From: Rhizobium sp. ACO-34A
GTDB lineage: Bacteria; Pseudomonadota; Alphaproteobacteria; Rhizobiales; Rhizobiaceae
Assembly: GCA_002600635.1 (NCBI GenBank)
Contig: CP021371.1
Span: 3,041,001 to 3,105,000 of the forward strand
Length of the DNA stretch: 64,000 nt
Reading direction: 5' to 3'
Part shown: positions 27,973 to 35,840 of the stretch, in pieces
Numbering within the stretch: position 1 is the first letter of the stretch
How the letters are laid out: each line of letters begins with the position of its first letter
Position numbers and translations under genes: made by a program
Notes under the pieces: generated by a model
What the model saw: only the letters and a program-made list of their open reading frames with translations
Databases searched by the model: none
Told to the model about the DNA's origin: nothing

Positions 27973-28397
27973 TCAACGCGAATAGCGCGTCAGATAGATG
28001 CCCAACAGGATCAAGGCCACGCCGGCCGGCTGCCCGATGCTGAGTTCGGCTGTTCCTCGCAGAACGTCGATCATCAGCCCCGTAATCATCTGCCCCCGAT
28101 GATCAGCAGCGACGAGCGGGCGGCACCGATCCTCGGAAAGACATAGGAACTCAGCGCAACGAACATCGCCCCGACGATGCCACCGGTAAACGCCCAGACC
28201 GGCACGCCACTCAGCAAGCCGAAAGCCTGCCGGTGAAAGGCCACCACGAACAGGCTGAGCAGCACGAAGCCGATGAAGTGGTTCCAGAACGAGGCACGGA
28301 AGGCCCCACGATCCATGGCGAGCCTTCCGTTGATCGAGCGGCTCATGCCGACGGCGGCACCACCCGCCAGCGCAACGAGAACGGAAACCAGCATCAT
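27973..28397 (-). pseudogene. YdcZ-type DMT transporter, second of pair, frameshifted
   Basis: The ATG at 28397 overlaps the stop of the upstream paralogue by four bases. The frame reads MMLVSVLVALAGG through to RSSLLIIGG and then hits a stop at 28086. The next frame continues without a gap as MITGLMIDVLRGTAELS to a stop at 27973. Adding one G to the five-G tract at about 28093–28097 (plus-strand CCCCC) restores a 141-residue protein of normal YdcZ/DUF606 length with four to five transmembrane helices. The gene is therefore one base short: a sequencing error, a recent inactivation, or slippage. Confidence 0.85.
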
Positions 28398-28873
28398 GCA
28401 CCCCGCGAATAGATGATGAGCGCGCTGCCACCGATAACGCAGAGCCCAGCCAGGAAATCGAACCGGTTGAGGACACGCAGCGGCGTGCCGAACAGACCCC
28501 AGCGATCGGAGACAAGGCCGAACAGGATCTGCCCGACCAGCAGCAGCGACAGACCGCCAGCAAGCGCCAGCTCGGAATTGACGGCGATAGAACTGAGAGC
28601 GACGGCAAAAGCTCCCGGTGCGCCACCGAGATAGGACCAGAGCGGCGGCTTCGCTGCCCCCTGCCCGGCCCCCTGTCCTGTATCGCCTCGTCCGCCGGCA
28701 AGAAGCAGGTTGGCCCGCAGCAGGATGAAGGCTGCGACCGCTCCGATGCCGTGCACCACCCATGATGCCGTGATCGGCGTGGTAAAGGCCGCCAGTCCGC
28801 TGTTGAGGGTCAGCATCACTGCCAGCATGGCCCCGGCAAGCGCCGCCCACAGCCAATCGAGATAGTGCCGCAT
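28394..28873 (-). CDS. YdcZ-type DMT transporter, first of pair
   Basis: A protein of 159 residues with five hydrophobic helices, of the DUF606/YdcZ branch of the drug/metabolite transporter superfamily. The recognisable parts are LNSGLAAFTTPITASWVVHGIG near the N-terminus and WSYLGGAPGAFAVALSSIAVN in the middle. These half-size proteins usually occur as adjacent pairs that form one heterodimeric carrier, and the frameshifted partner follows with a four-base overlap. The substrate is unknown. Confidence 0.88.
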   Translation of the reverse strand: MRHYLDWLWAALAGAMLAVMLTLNSGLAAFTTPITASWVVHGIGAVAAFILLRANLLLAGGRGDTGQGAGQGAAKPPLWSYLGGAPGAFAVALSSIAVNSELALAGGLSLLLVGQILFGLVSDRWGLFGTPLRVLNRFDFLAGLCVIGGSALIIYSRGA

Positions 28874-28922
28874 ATCGAGATTTCCCCGCCGCTTGAAGAT
28901 TCGAGCCCGTCCTGTCCCGCTC

Positions 28923-29026
28923 AGAGCAATTCCAGCAAAAGTGGGAACCGATTTTGCGTCCGGAATTGCGCGAAACCGGAGAGATAGAGCATTGGAGGCG
29001 ATTCTGTTTTCGCCGAAAATGCTCTA
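28923..29026. repeat. RIME-like palindromic intergenic repeat, copy 2
   Basis: AGAGCAATTCC at the left and AATGCTCT at the right bound about 104 bases, with the same internal order as the copy at 1973: CCAGCAAAAGTGGG, ATTTTGCGTCCGGAA, GAGATAGAGC, then a second palindrome. It lies between the DMT pair and the second ABC exporter. Confidence 0.75.
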
Positions 29027-29100
29027 AACGCGAGAAGAGCCACGACACAATCGATTTCTTGATCGGACGACTTTAGAAAATCTGCAGGCGCAGCAGCAGC

Positions 29101-29134
29101 AAAAAGCCCTCCCCGCGTTTCTGCGGGAAGGGCC
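29101..29134 (-). terminator. Terminator of the second ABC exporter
   Basis: GCCCTCCCCGC (29106–29116) pairs with GCGGGAAGGGC (29123–29133), with one mismatch. On the minus strand the stem is followed by TTTTTGCTGC. It sits six bases past the gene's stop. Confidence 0.85.
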
Positions 29135-29139
29135 TGATC

Positions 29140-30996
29140 TTACTCTGCCGCTTCGCTTTCGCGGTCCGACTGATCGGCAAGGAAGCCGCCCGACTGGCGG
29201 TTCCAAAGGTCGGCGTAGATACCACCCTCAGCGACCAGTCCGGCATGGGAGCCGGTCTCGACGATGTGCCCCTTGTCAAGCACCACCAGCCGGTCCATCT
29301 CCGTGAGCGTCGAGAGACGGTGGGCGATCGCGATCACGGTCTTGCCGTCCATCAGTGAGAACAGGCTCTCCTGAATGGCGGCCTCGACCTCCGAGTCGAG
29401 CGCCGAGGTCGCCTCGTCGAGGATCAGGATCGGCGCGTTCTTGAGGAACACCCGGGCAATCGCGACACGCTGGCGCTGTCCGCCCGAGAGTTTCACGCCG
29501 CGCTCACCGACCTGAGCATCGAGGCCCTTGCGCCCCTGCATGTCGACGAGGCCTTCGATGAAGTCCCAGGCATTCGCCCGCTTCGCCGCCTCGATCACTT
29601 CCGCATCGGTCGCCTCGGGCCGGCCATAGGCGATGTTGTCTCGGATCGAGCGATGCAGCAGCGAAGTATCCTGCGTGACGACCCCGATCAGCGAACGCAG
29701 GCTTTCCTGCGACACGGCGGAGATGTCCTGCCCGTCAATGGTGATCTTGCCCTTCTCCAGATCGTAGAAGCGCAGAAGCAGGTTCATCAGCGTCGTCTTG
29801 CCCGCACCCGAGCGGCCGACCAGCCCCACCTTCTCTCCTGCCTTGATGGTCAGCGAGAAGTCGTTGATCACGCCCTTGTCCTTGCCGTAGTGGAAACGGA
29901 CATGGTCGTAGACGATCTCGCCCTTCGGCACGGCCAGCGCCTTGGCGGCCGGAGCATCGACGATATCGTGCGCCTTGGTCATCATGCCCATGCCGTCATA
30001 GACGGTGCCAATGTTTTCGAAGAGTGCGGCCACTTCCCACATGATCCACTGAGACATGCCGTTGATGCGCATCGCAAGGCCGATCGCAACCGCGATCGCG
30101 CCGATCGACACGCTGCCGCCGAGCCAGAACCAGATGCTGAGCGCCGAAATCGAAAACAGCACGATGGCATTGTTGATGTCGACGAGGATGTTCAGCAGCG
30201 TGATCTGCCGCATCTGACGATGCACGGTACCGAGGAAGGCATCCATGCCCTCCTTCGCATAGGTCTCCTCACGCCCGGCATGGGAGAACAGCTTCACCGT
30301 CGCGATATTGGTGTAGCTGTCGACAATTCGGCCCGTCATCATCGAACGCGCATCCGCCTGTTCGCTGGAAAGCTTGCGCAGTCGCGGAATGAAGTATCCG
30401 AGGATCAGCGAATAGACCACGATCCAGAAGACCAGCGGCCCGACAAGCCGCCAGTCAGCGGCAAAGACCAGCGCCAGCATCGAGACGAAAAAGCTGATCG
30501 CATAGACGAACACGTCGATGATCTTCATCACCGATTCACGAACGGCAAGTGAGGTCTGCATGACCTTGGTCGAAACCCGGCCCGCGAACTCGTTGGCGAA
30601 GAAGGTCATCGAGTGGCGCAGCAGGAAACGATGCATCTGCCAGCGGGCAATCATCGGGAAATTGCCGGCCAGCACCTGATGCATGGTCAGCGAGTGGATC
30701 GCTCCGACCACGGGAAGGCCGACGAGCAGCAACCCGCCCATCCAGACCAGTCTGCTCCATTCCGTCTGGAGGAAAGTGGCGCGGTCGGCGACCGTCAGCC
30801 AATCGACGATATTGCCGAGGAACTGGTAAAGGACCACTTCCGCGACCGCGATCAGCATCGAGCACAGCCCGAGCACCAGCAGCCAGGGGGCAGCGGGTTT
30901 CGTATAGGACCAGCAGAAAGCGACAAGTCCCTTGGGCGGCAGCGCGGGCGCTTCCGACGGATAGGGATTGAGGCGGCTTTCGAACCACGCAAACAT
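29140..30996 (-). CDS. ABC exporter half-transporter, copy 2
   Basis: From ATG 30996 (CTGGAG upstream) the protein is 618 residues: six transmembrane helices, then an ATPase domain with GRSGAGKTT, LSGGQRQR, ILILDEATSALD and IAHRLS. The upstream ATG at 31098 has no support. It is strongly similar along its ATPase half to the exporter at 24412–26295 (shared HVGERGVKLSGGQRQR, TQESLR/SQESLR, LLHRSIRDNI blocks), so the two are paralogues and could pair. The substrate is not determinable; lipids or drugs are typical. Confidence 0.94.
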   Translation of the reverse strand: MFAWFESRLNPYPSEAPALPPKGLVAFCWSYTKPAAPWLLVLGLCSMLIAVAEVVLYQFLGNIVDWLTVADRATFLQTEWSRLVWMGGLLLVGLPVVGAIHSLTMHQVLAGNFPMIARWQMHRFLLRHSMTFFANEFAGRVSTKVMQTSLAVRESVMKIIDVFVYAISFFVSMLALVFAADWRLVGPLVFWIVVYSLILGYFIPRLRKLSSEQADARSMMTGRIVDSYTNIATVKLFSHAGREETYAKEGMDAFLGTVHRQMRQITLLNILVDINNAIVLFSISALSIWFWLGGSVSIGAIAVAIGLAMRINGMSQWIMWEVAALFENIGTVYDGMGMMTKAHDIVDAPAAKALAVPKGEIVYDHVRFHYGKDKGVINDFSLTIKAGEKVGLVGRSGAGKTTLMNLLLRFYDLEKGKITIDGQDISAVSQESLRSLIGVVTQDTSLLHRSIRDNIAYGRPEATDAEVIEAAKRANAWDFIEGLVDMQGRKGLDAQVGERGVKLSGGQRQRVAIARVFLKNAPILILDEATSALDSEVEAAIQESLFSLMDGKTVIAIAHRLSTLTEMDRLVVLDKGHIVETGSHAGLVAEGGIYADLWNRQSGGFLADQSDRESEAAE

Positions 30997-31140
30997 GAAT
31001 ATGCTCCAGCAATCTGGCGCCCTGCGCCTGACGACCGCAATCGATCGCGCACGGGCGGAAATCGGGATAAAGAGGCCGCAGTTACGGCCGCATGGCAATT
31101 TAAATGGGTAGTTTAGAGAGAAAGGGCGAGCGTTTCGCCG

Positions 31141-31197
31141 TCACGCAGCCTGCAAAAAATGCGGCACCGGGAAACGCGTCGTGTCAGTTGTCATCAT
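31141..31197 (-). CDS. Candidate small ORF upstream of the ABC exporter
   Basis: ATG 31197, preceded by GGGAGG at five bases, opens an 18-codon ORF (MMTTDTTRFPVPHFLQAA) ending at 31141, 144 bases upstream of the exporter start. The remaining part of this 377-base gap shows short hairpins (GGCG/CGCC and GGCCG/CGGCC) but no other gene. It could be a leader peptide or a small protein; nothing but the ribosome binding site and position supports it. Confidence 0.35.
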   Translation of the reverse strand: MMTTDTTRFPVPHFLQAA

Positions 31198-31373
31198 CGA
31201 GGCCTCCCTTGTTGCGTGTTGAAGATGCAGTCTGTCTAGCCATGAAGGTGCGGATTGAAAAGGGGGAAATGTTGCGATGTCGCGTTTTGACGCTTGGATG
31301 TTGCCCGAAGACAACAAGTCATGGATCGCTCGCCGGACTTGAGGCCGATACCCGCCTTGGCCTATGAGAGGGC

Positions 31374-31829
31374 ATGACCGCGCTTCGCATTGCCCTCTAC
31401 CAGCCAGACATTCCCGGAAACACCGGCACCATTCTCAGGCTTGCCGCCTGCCTGGGGCTCGGCGTCGATATCATCGAACCGGCGGGCTTCGACATCTCCG
31501 ACCGCAACCTGAAACGCGCCGGCATGGACTATCTGGCAAGCGTCACGCTCACCCGTCACGTCAACTGGAACCAGTTCGAGACATGGCGGCAGTCGGCCGG
31601 TCGCCGGCTGGTGCTCGCTTCCACCAAGGCGGCGGAGCGTTATACCGATTTCACCTATCTTCCGGATGACATCCTGCTCTTCGGCCGCGAGAGCGCCGGC
31701 GTTCCGGACAACGTGCACGAGGCGGCGGATGCCCGGGTCATCATTCCGATGGTCGCCGGTCAGCGCTCCATCAATGTCGCCATGTCGGCCGCCATGATCG
31801 CAGGCGAAGCGCTGCGTCAGGTCTCCTAA
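31374..31829 (+). CDS. trmL: tRNA (cytidine(34)-2'-O)-methyltransferase
   Basis: A SPOUT-class (trefoil-knot) enzyme that methylates the wobble 2'-OH in tRNA-Leu isoacceptors using SAM. The length, 151 residues, fits TrmL. Knot motifs are visible: the N-terminal RIALYQPDIPGNTGTILRLA, the ILLFGRESAGVP SAM-site loop, and VIIPMVAGQRSINVAMSAAM. The promoter must lie in the AT-rich stretch before it; no strong ribosome binding site is seen beyond AGAGGG directly before the ATG. Confidence 0.96.
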   Translation: MTALRIALYQPDIPGNTGTILRLAACLGLGVDIIEPAGFDISDRNLKRAGMDYLASVTLTRHVNWNQFETWRQSAGRRLVLASTKAAERYTDFTYLPDDILLFGRESAGVPDNVHEAADARVIIPMVAGQRSINVAMSAAMIAGEALRQVS

Positions 31830-31948
31830 AGACCCTGCGGCTCAGGGCCAAAACTCAATCACCGGAAAACGCCCAAAACCGACATCCGTCAAGGACATGT
31901 CTTCAAAATCCGTTAGGCTCCGCACGATGGGATGGAAAACCGGAGACG

Positions 31949-31962
31949 GTTGCACTTGCAAC
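31949..31962. promoter_or_regulatory. Second dyad upstream of the lipase-like gene
   Basis: GTTGCA-CT-TGCAAC, a 14-base palindrome 70 bases upstream of the CTGC-N3-GCAG site. TGCA-rich dyads occur at PhaR-regulated genes, so it may be an auxiliary site. Confidence 0.35.
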
Positions 31963-31993
31963 TTTCAGGAGACACGACAGCGTATTCACGCAT

Positions 31994-32022
31994 TTGCTAA
32001 TTCTACCGAAAGACTCTATGCT
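31994..32022 (+). promoter_or_regulatory. Predicted promoter of the lipase-like gene
   Basis: TTGCTA (31994–31999), 17 bases, TATGCT (32017–32022). The expected start is about 32029, some 20 bases before the ATG. The -10 overlaps the CTGC-N3-GCAG palindrome. Confidence 0.5.
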
Positions 32023-32033
32023 GCAATGCAGCA
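32019..32033. promoter_or_regulatory. CTGC-N3-GCAG palindrome, candidate PhaR operator
   Basis: TGCTGCAATGCAGCA is a perfect six-base-arm dyad around AAT and contains CTGC-N3-GCAG, the site reported for the polyhydroxyalkanoate regulator PhaR in Paracoccus. It overlaps the predicted -10 and start point, the position expected for a repressor. Confidence 0.55.
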
Positions 32034-32051
32034 AAAACCGGGAGACGATCG

Positions 32052-33494
32052 ATGTTCGAGACCGCATTCGCCCTGAGTTTGACCCATTTTGCGAGGTCCC
32101 TGAGCTTTCCGGAGCGCCTTCAGCATCGGCCGGGCCGCAATGCCGCTCTTGAACCCTGGCGTCTGCGCAATGCCAATCTCGATGCCTTTTTCTACGACGT
32201 AAAAGCGCTGACGGCGGAAGAAACCTTCTATATCAGCGATGTGATCGCGGCCGAGGGTCTGATCATGATCGTGCCGCCGACAGGCGCCGGCATGCTGACG
32301 CTTTGCGACACCGTCGATGAATACCTGCTGCGCGGCGGCCGGAACGTACACGCGCTCGCTGTTGCCGGCGTCGGCGGCTCGGCCATCGGTGCGGCGGCCT
32401 TTGCCCGCAACGTGGCCGACGCCATCGGCGAACCCGTCGCCGCCGTCGTTTCCGGCTACGGCCTTGGCGACATCATCAACGAAGCCGTCGGCGGTGCATT
32501 CTTCTTCGGCTGGCTCGGCCACATGCGCAACGACCTCGAAGTTCTGGATGACATGGTCGGCCGCCCTCAGCTTGGAGCCTATCAGGACCGCCACCTCCTC
32601 GAACTCAAGCCGAACGGCAGTTGCCTCGATGCGGATACGGTCAAGAGCCTGCTCGCCAATCCCGAGCTGTCCTTCCACCTGCTCGCCGGTCATTCCCGCG
32701 GAAACCGCGTCCTGTCCGAAGCTCTTTATGCCCTGAAGCTTTCTGAGCCGAAGCACCTGAGAAAGCTGGCGGGCGGGCTGCGCGTGGTCACCTTCGGCGG
32801 CCGCATCACCATGCCGCCGGAATGCAGGAATGTCATCGACGTGATCGGCGAGTACGACTGGTTCGGGGAAATCAATTCGCGCCCTCTCATCGAGAGCGAT
32901 GTCCGCGTGCCCTATGCCGGCCACTCCACCAACACAGGTTTCCCCGGTGCCCTTTCCGTCACGAAAATCCTCAAGGAGATCATCGCCCGTAGCCTGCCCG
33001 CAGTGATCGAAAAGGAAAGCGCGGCGCCGGAGAAGGTGGAACCTCCCATCGAGATCGCAAAGGCGACAGCCGCCAAGGCAGTCAAAGCGAAACCGGTAAA
33101 GGCTATGGAGATCGGGATTCCGGCACCGGCAGCGGCGCCCGCCGTGCCTCAACCGCCAGAGCCACTGGCTGCCGAGCCGGCGCCAACAGAACCTTCGCCG
33201 CCAGCAACCGCCATCGCTGACGCACCGCTTCCCGAAATCACGGAGGAAGTGCCGGATCTTCCAGCCGCACAGAAAGACCCCGCCCCGATTGAAGTCATCC
33301 CAGAGATTGCAGCAACAGAGCCCAATCCAACCGAAGAAGCCGTGATCGAGCCTGTGATCGCGGAACCGCCCGTGGCTGCAAAACCGGCAGTGCAAGCAGA
33401 GCCGGAAGTGAAAGCGGAAGCCGCTCCCGCTCCGAAGCCGAAAGCCTCGCGCCCGGCAGGCAAGCGCGGCGGCCCCAAGGGTGGCCGCCGTTAG
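32052..33494 (+). CDS. Lipase-like alpha/beta-hydrolase with long Pro/Ala-rich basic tail
   Basis: A protein of 480 residues. Residues about 40–310 look like an alpha/beta-hydrolase: nucleophile elbow GHSRG with Ser215, a following strand LRVVTFGG, a candidate acid (Asp269 in EYDWFG) and a candidate His291 in YAGHSTNTG, in the order seen in class-3-type lipases. Residues about 325–480 are low complexity, rich in Pro, Ala, Glu and Lys, and end in KRGGPKGGRR. No signal peptide is visible. The CTGC-N3-GCAG site over its promoter suggests control by PhaR and therefore a link to PHA granules; tails of this type occur on granule-associated proteins. I do not recognise a named family. Confidence 0.8.
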   Translation: MFETAFALSLTHFARSLSFPERLQHRPGRNAALEPWRLRNANLDAFFYDVKALTAEETFYISDVIAAEGLIMIVPPTGAGMLTLCDTVDEYLLRGGRNVHALAVAGVGGSAIGAAAFARNVADAIGEPVAAVVSGYGLGDIINEAVGGAFFFGWLGHMRNDLEVLDDMVGRPQLGAYQDRHLLELKPNGSCLDADTVKSLLANPELSFHLLAGHSRGNRVLSEALYALKLSEPKHLRKLAGGLRVVTFGGRITMPPECRNVIDVIGEYDWFGEINSRPLIESDVRVPYAGHSTNTGFPGALSVTKILKEIIARSLPAVIEKESAAPEKVEPPIEIAKATAAKAVKAKPVKAMEIGIPAPAAAPAVPQPPEPLAAEPAPTEPSPPATAIADAPLPEITEEVPDLPAAQKDPAPIEVIPEIAATEPNPTEEAVIEPVIAEPPVAAKPAVQAEPEVKAEAAPAPKPKASRPAGKRGGPKGGRR

Positions 33495-33602
33495 GGCGGC
33501 ACGATCACTATCCCCCGCTTGATTGGTTGGCAAAGGAGCGCTCCGTAGCGCTCTTTCGAAGCGTAGCGCTCCACGCCAAAGCAATATGTTGGGAAGATCG
33601 CG

Positions 33603-33860
33603 TCAATCCGCTGAAGGCAGACGCCGCATGGTGAATTCGATGCGGTCGCCTTCAAGCTGGCGCCAGCTCTCGACCTCGGTCCAGTAGGCGGCCTTCGGAA
33701 AGGCGTCGAACCACTCTCGCGCCTTCTCCCGCGCATCGTCACGCGGCAGGCAGAATGTCTCGCGCACGAAATCCGACCTGCGCCGTGCCTTGGCCTTGCG
33801 GTGGTCGGCAATGCGCTTTTTCAGGCCATCAAGTGGCGGCGGACCGGGTATTCTCGTCAT
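33603..33860 (-). CDS. Small conserved-type hypothetical protein
   Basis: A protein of 85 residues from ATG 33860 (GCGAGG upstream). A basic N-terminal helix (KKRIADHRKAKARRR) is followed by an acidic/aromatic segment with AREWFDAFPKAAYWTEVESW. There is no signal peptide or membrane segment. The good ribosome binding site and a codon pattern like its neighbours support it as real. It is divergent from hemF. Function unknown. Confidence 0.75.
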   Translation of the reverse strand: MTRIPGPPPLDGLKKRIADHRKAKARRRSDFVRETFCLPRDDAREKAREWFDAFPKAAYWTEVESWRQLEGDRIEFTMRRLPSAD

Positions 33861-34027
33861 GAAAAACCTCGCTGCTACAGAAGATAATGGCCTGATCGGT
33901 CTTTTGCGAGTCGATTTTCAGAGGTTGGAGCGCCTGCCTTTCTGGTCGCGCCGGAATTGACCTGCTAATCGAAATCCGGATTTTGTGACGAGTCGCCGCG
34001 CGAATGATTGCCGCGACGGGGGAACTG

Positions 34028-34942
34028 ATGGAAAGACCTGACCTGCCGAAAGGCCTGCCGAGTGATATCGGCGAGAAGATGCAGACGGCCCGCGCCTGGT
34101 TCGAGAACCTGCGCGACACGATCTGCGCGTCCTTCGAACTTCTGGAACAGGAACTGACCGGACCGCTTTCCGACCGAGAGCCCGGCCGCTTCGTCGGCAA
34201 GGACTGGCTTCGCGACGCTGGAGCCGGCGGCGGTGGTCGAATGTCGATGATGGAAGGCCGGGTCTTCGAAAAAGTCGGCGTGCACACCTCGACCGTCTAC
34301 GGCGAATTTTCTCCCGAGTTCCGCAAGACCATGCCGGGCGCCGAGGAAGATCCTCGCTTCTGGGCTTCGGGCATTTCGCTGATCGCGCATCCGGTCAATC
34401 CGAACGTGCCGGCCGTGCATATGAACACCCGCATGGTGGTCACCACCAGCCAGTGGTTCGGCGGTGGAGCGGACCTGACACCCGTTCTCGACAAGCGCCG
34501 CACCCAGGAAGATCCCGACAGCCGCCTCTTCCACCGCGCCATGGAAATCACCTGCGGACGCCACGGCGCCGTCGCCGACTATGCGGCTTACAAGAACTGG
34601 TGCGACGAATATTTCTTCCTGAAGCATCGCAACGAGCCGCGCGGCATCGGCGGCATCTTCTTCGACTGGCTGCATTCGCCGGAAGAGCGTGGCGGCTGGG
34701 CGGCCGACTTCGCCTTCGTTCAGGACGTCGGCAAGGCCTTCAACCTCGTCTATCCGAAGATCGTGCGTAGCAACTTCAACCAGCCCTGGACCGAGGAAGA
34801 ACGCGACGAGCAACTGGTGCGTCGCGGGCGCTATGTGGAGTTCAACCTGCTCTACGACCGCGGCACCATCTTTGGCCTGAAGACGGGCGGCAACGTCGAT
34901 TCGATCCTCTCTTCCATGCCCCCGGTCGTGCGCTGGCCGTAA
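34028..34942 (+). CDS. hemF: Oxygen-dependent coproporphyrinogen III oxidase
   Basis: Converts coproporphyrinogen III to protoporphyrinogen IX in aerobic haem synthesis. I take ATG 34028 (GACGGGGGAACTG upstream), giving 304 residues, the family norm; ATG 34004 would add eight. Characteristic stretches are [35 protein letters not shown] and [11 protein letters not shown], and [20 protein letters not shown] near the C-terminus. All are intact. Confidence 0.97.
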   Translation: MERPDLPKGLPSDIGEKMQTARAWFENLRDTICASFELLEQELTGPLSDREPGRFVGKDWLRDAGAGGGGRMSMMEGRVFEKVGVHTSTVYGEFSPEFRKTMPGAEEDPRFWASGISLIAHPVNPNVPAVHMNTRMVVTTSQWFGGGADLTPVLDKRRTQEDPDSRLFHRAMEITCGRHGAVADYAAYKNWCDEYFFLKHRNEPRGIGGIFFDWLHSPEERGGWAADFAFVQDVGKAFNLVYPKIVRSNFNQPWTEEERDEQLVRRGRYVEFNLLYDRGTIFGLKTGGNVDSILSSMPPVVRWP

Positions 34943-35032
34943 AGGCCGGCCATTCTTGCCTGAAAAACGCGCAATTGGTGTCGTTTTGAGCCATCGGCAA
35001 AACCTCGGTTTGCCAATGATCAAGACGATCGC

Positions 35033-35075
35033 GGAATTGTGACCTGCGACATCAAATTACATTTGGAATTGTAAC
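35033..35075 (+). promoter_or_regulatory. Direct repeat GGAATTGTRAC upstream of a small gene
   Basis: GGAATTGTGAC at 35033–35043 and GGAATTGTAAC at 35065–35075 are 32 bases apart, about three helical turns, upstream of the small gene at 35121. The second copy is followed 18 bases on by CGTT, which loosely resembles an ECF-type GGAA-N-CGTT promoter, though the spacing is one to two bases long. Confidence 0.4.
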
Positions 35076-35120
35076 ATCCGGTGTTATCGTTCTCCTGGTT
35101 CTTACAGGAGGAGAATTGCT

Positions 35121-35393
35121 ATGCCTGATACAAGCAGCGTTTCAGTCCCCCCGCATGCCGCAAACGAACGCGCTCTCGAAGCGCCGGAATTCATCGATCG
35201 GCTGGCCGAGGAGCTTCGTGCCTCGACCGATGTCGACCTTCCCCACGCCTACTTCGTCGAACAGGTCAAGCTCGGCCTGTCGGGCCGCGAACTGACAGAT
35301 GTCGAAGCGGCCAACGATATCGAAGGCTACACCCGTCCGCCCCACACCCGGGTCGCCGCTTCCGTCTTCAATTGCTGGGCAATGCCCGAATAG
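35121..35393 (+). CDS. Small hypothetical protein
   Basis: A protein of 90 residues with an excellent ribosome binding site (ACAGGAGGAG, seven bases before ATG). It has no signal peptide or membrane helix and is mildly acidic. The middle (DLPHAYFVEQVKLGLSGRELTDVEAANDIEGY) could be two short helices. The strong translation signal and the direct repeats upstream indicate an expressed, regulated small protein. I do not recognise the family. Confidence 0.75.
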   Translation: MPDTSSVSVPPHAANERALEAPEFIDRLAEELRASTDVDLPHAYFVEQVKLGLSGRELTDVEAANDIEGYTRPPHTRVAASVFNCWAMPE

Positions 35394-35436
35394 TATCCCG
35401 GATCACTTCCTGAAAAGTGACGAATGATCCTCTTGT

Positions 35437-35460
35437 CCTGCACCGCAACAGCGGTGCAGG
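35437..35460 (+). terminator. Perfect hairpin after the small gene
   Basis: CCTGCACCGC (35437–35446) and GCGGTGCAGG (35451–35460) pair perfectly over AACA, 44 bases past the stop. There is no U-tract, so it is a weak terminator or an RNA stabiliser. Confidence 0.45.
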
Positions 35461-35471
35461 CTCGGGAGCAA

Positions 35472-35500
35472 TTGGGAATTTTCGAATAATGTGATATGCT
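35472..35500 (+). promoter_or_regulatory. Predicted promoter of the DUF1059 gene
   Basis: TTGGGA (35472–35477), 17 bases, TATGCT (35495–35500). It gives a leader of about 30 bases with GAAGAGGAG before the ATG. Confidence 0.45.
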
Positions 35501-35536
35501 TTTCGATGTTGAACCCAGTCGAAGAGGAGATGCGCT

Positions 35537-35722
35537 ATGAAGCAGTTTGAATGCGGTTCACTGGTTCCAGGCTGCGCCTGGCACACCCGCGCCAAGGAAG
35601 AAGCGGAGGTAGTTCATCGTGCCGTCGAGCACCTGCGCACCGCCCATGGCGAAACCATCATCCGCGAAAACATGGTCGAGAACATCAAGGCTCGCATTAC
35701 CGAAGAAGCCGACGCGGCCTGA
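35537..35722 (+). CDS. DUF1059 domain protein
   Basis: A protein of 61 residues, the complete length of the DUF1059 family. The Cys pair in the family's signature (FECGSLVPGCAWHTRA) and the C-terminal helix (ETIIRENMVENIKARI) are present. The two Cys and one His may bind a metal (inference). The ribosome binding site is GAAGAGGAG. The family has no established function that I know of; it is common as a stand-alone small protein in soil bacteria. Confidence 0.92.
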   Translation: MKQFECGSLVPGCAWHTRAKEEAEVVHRAVEHLRTAHGETIIRENMVENIKARITEEADAA

Positions 35723-35840
35723 CGAAACACAGCACGAAACCCGCTGAGCGGACCCCTGAAAAGAAAGTGCTTTCAGCAACTTGGCATCCAGACCTGGATC
35801 AGGACGCCAAGAGGTTGAATCGGTTTCTCAGCGACTTGAA

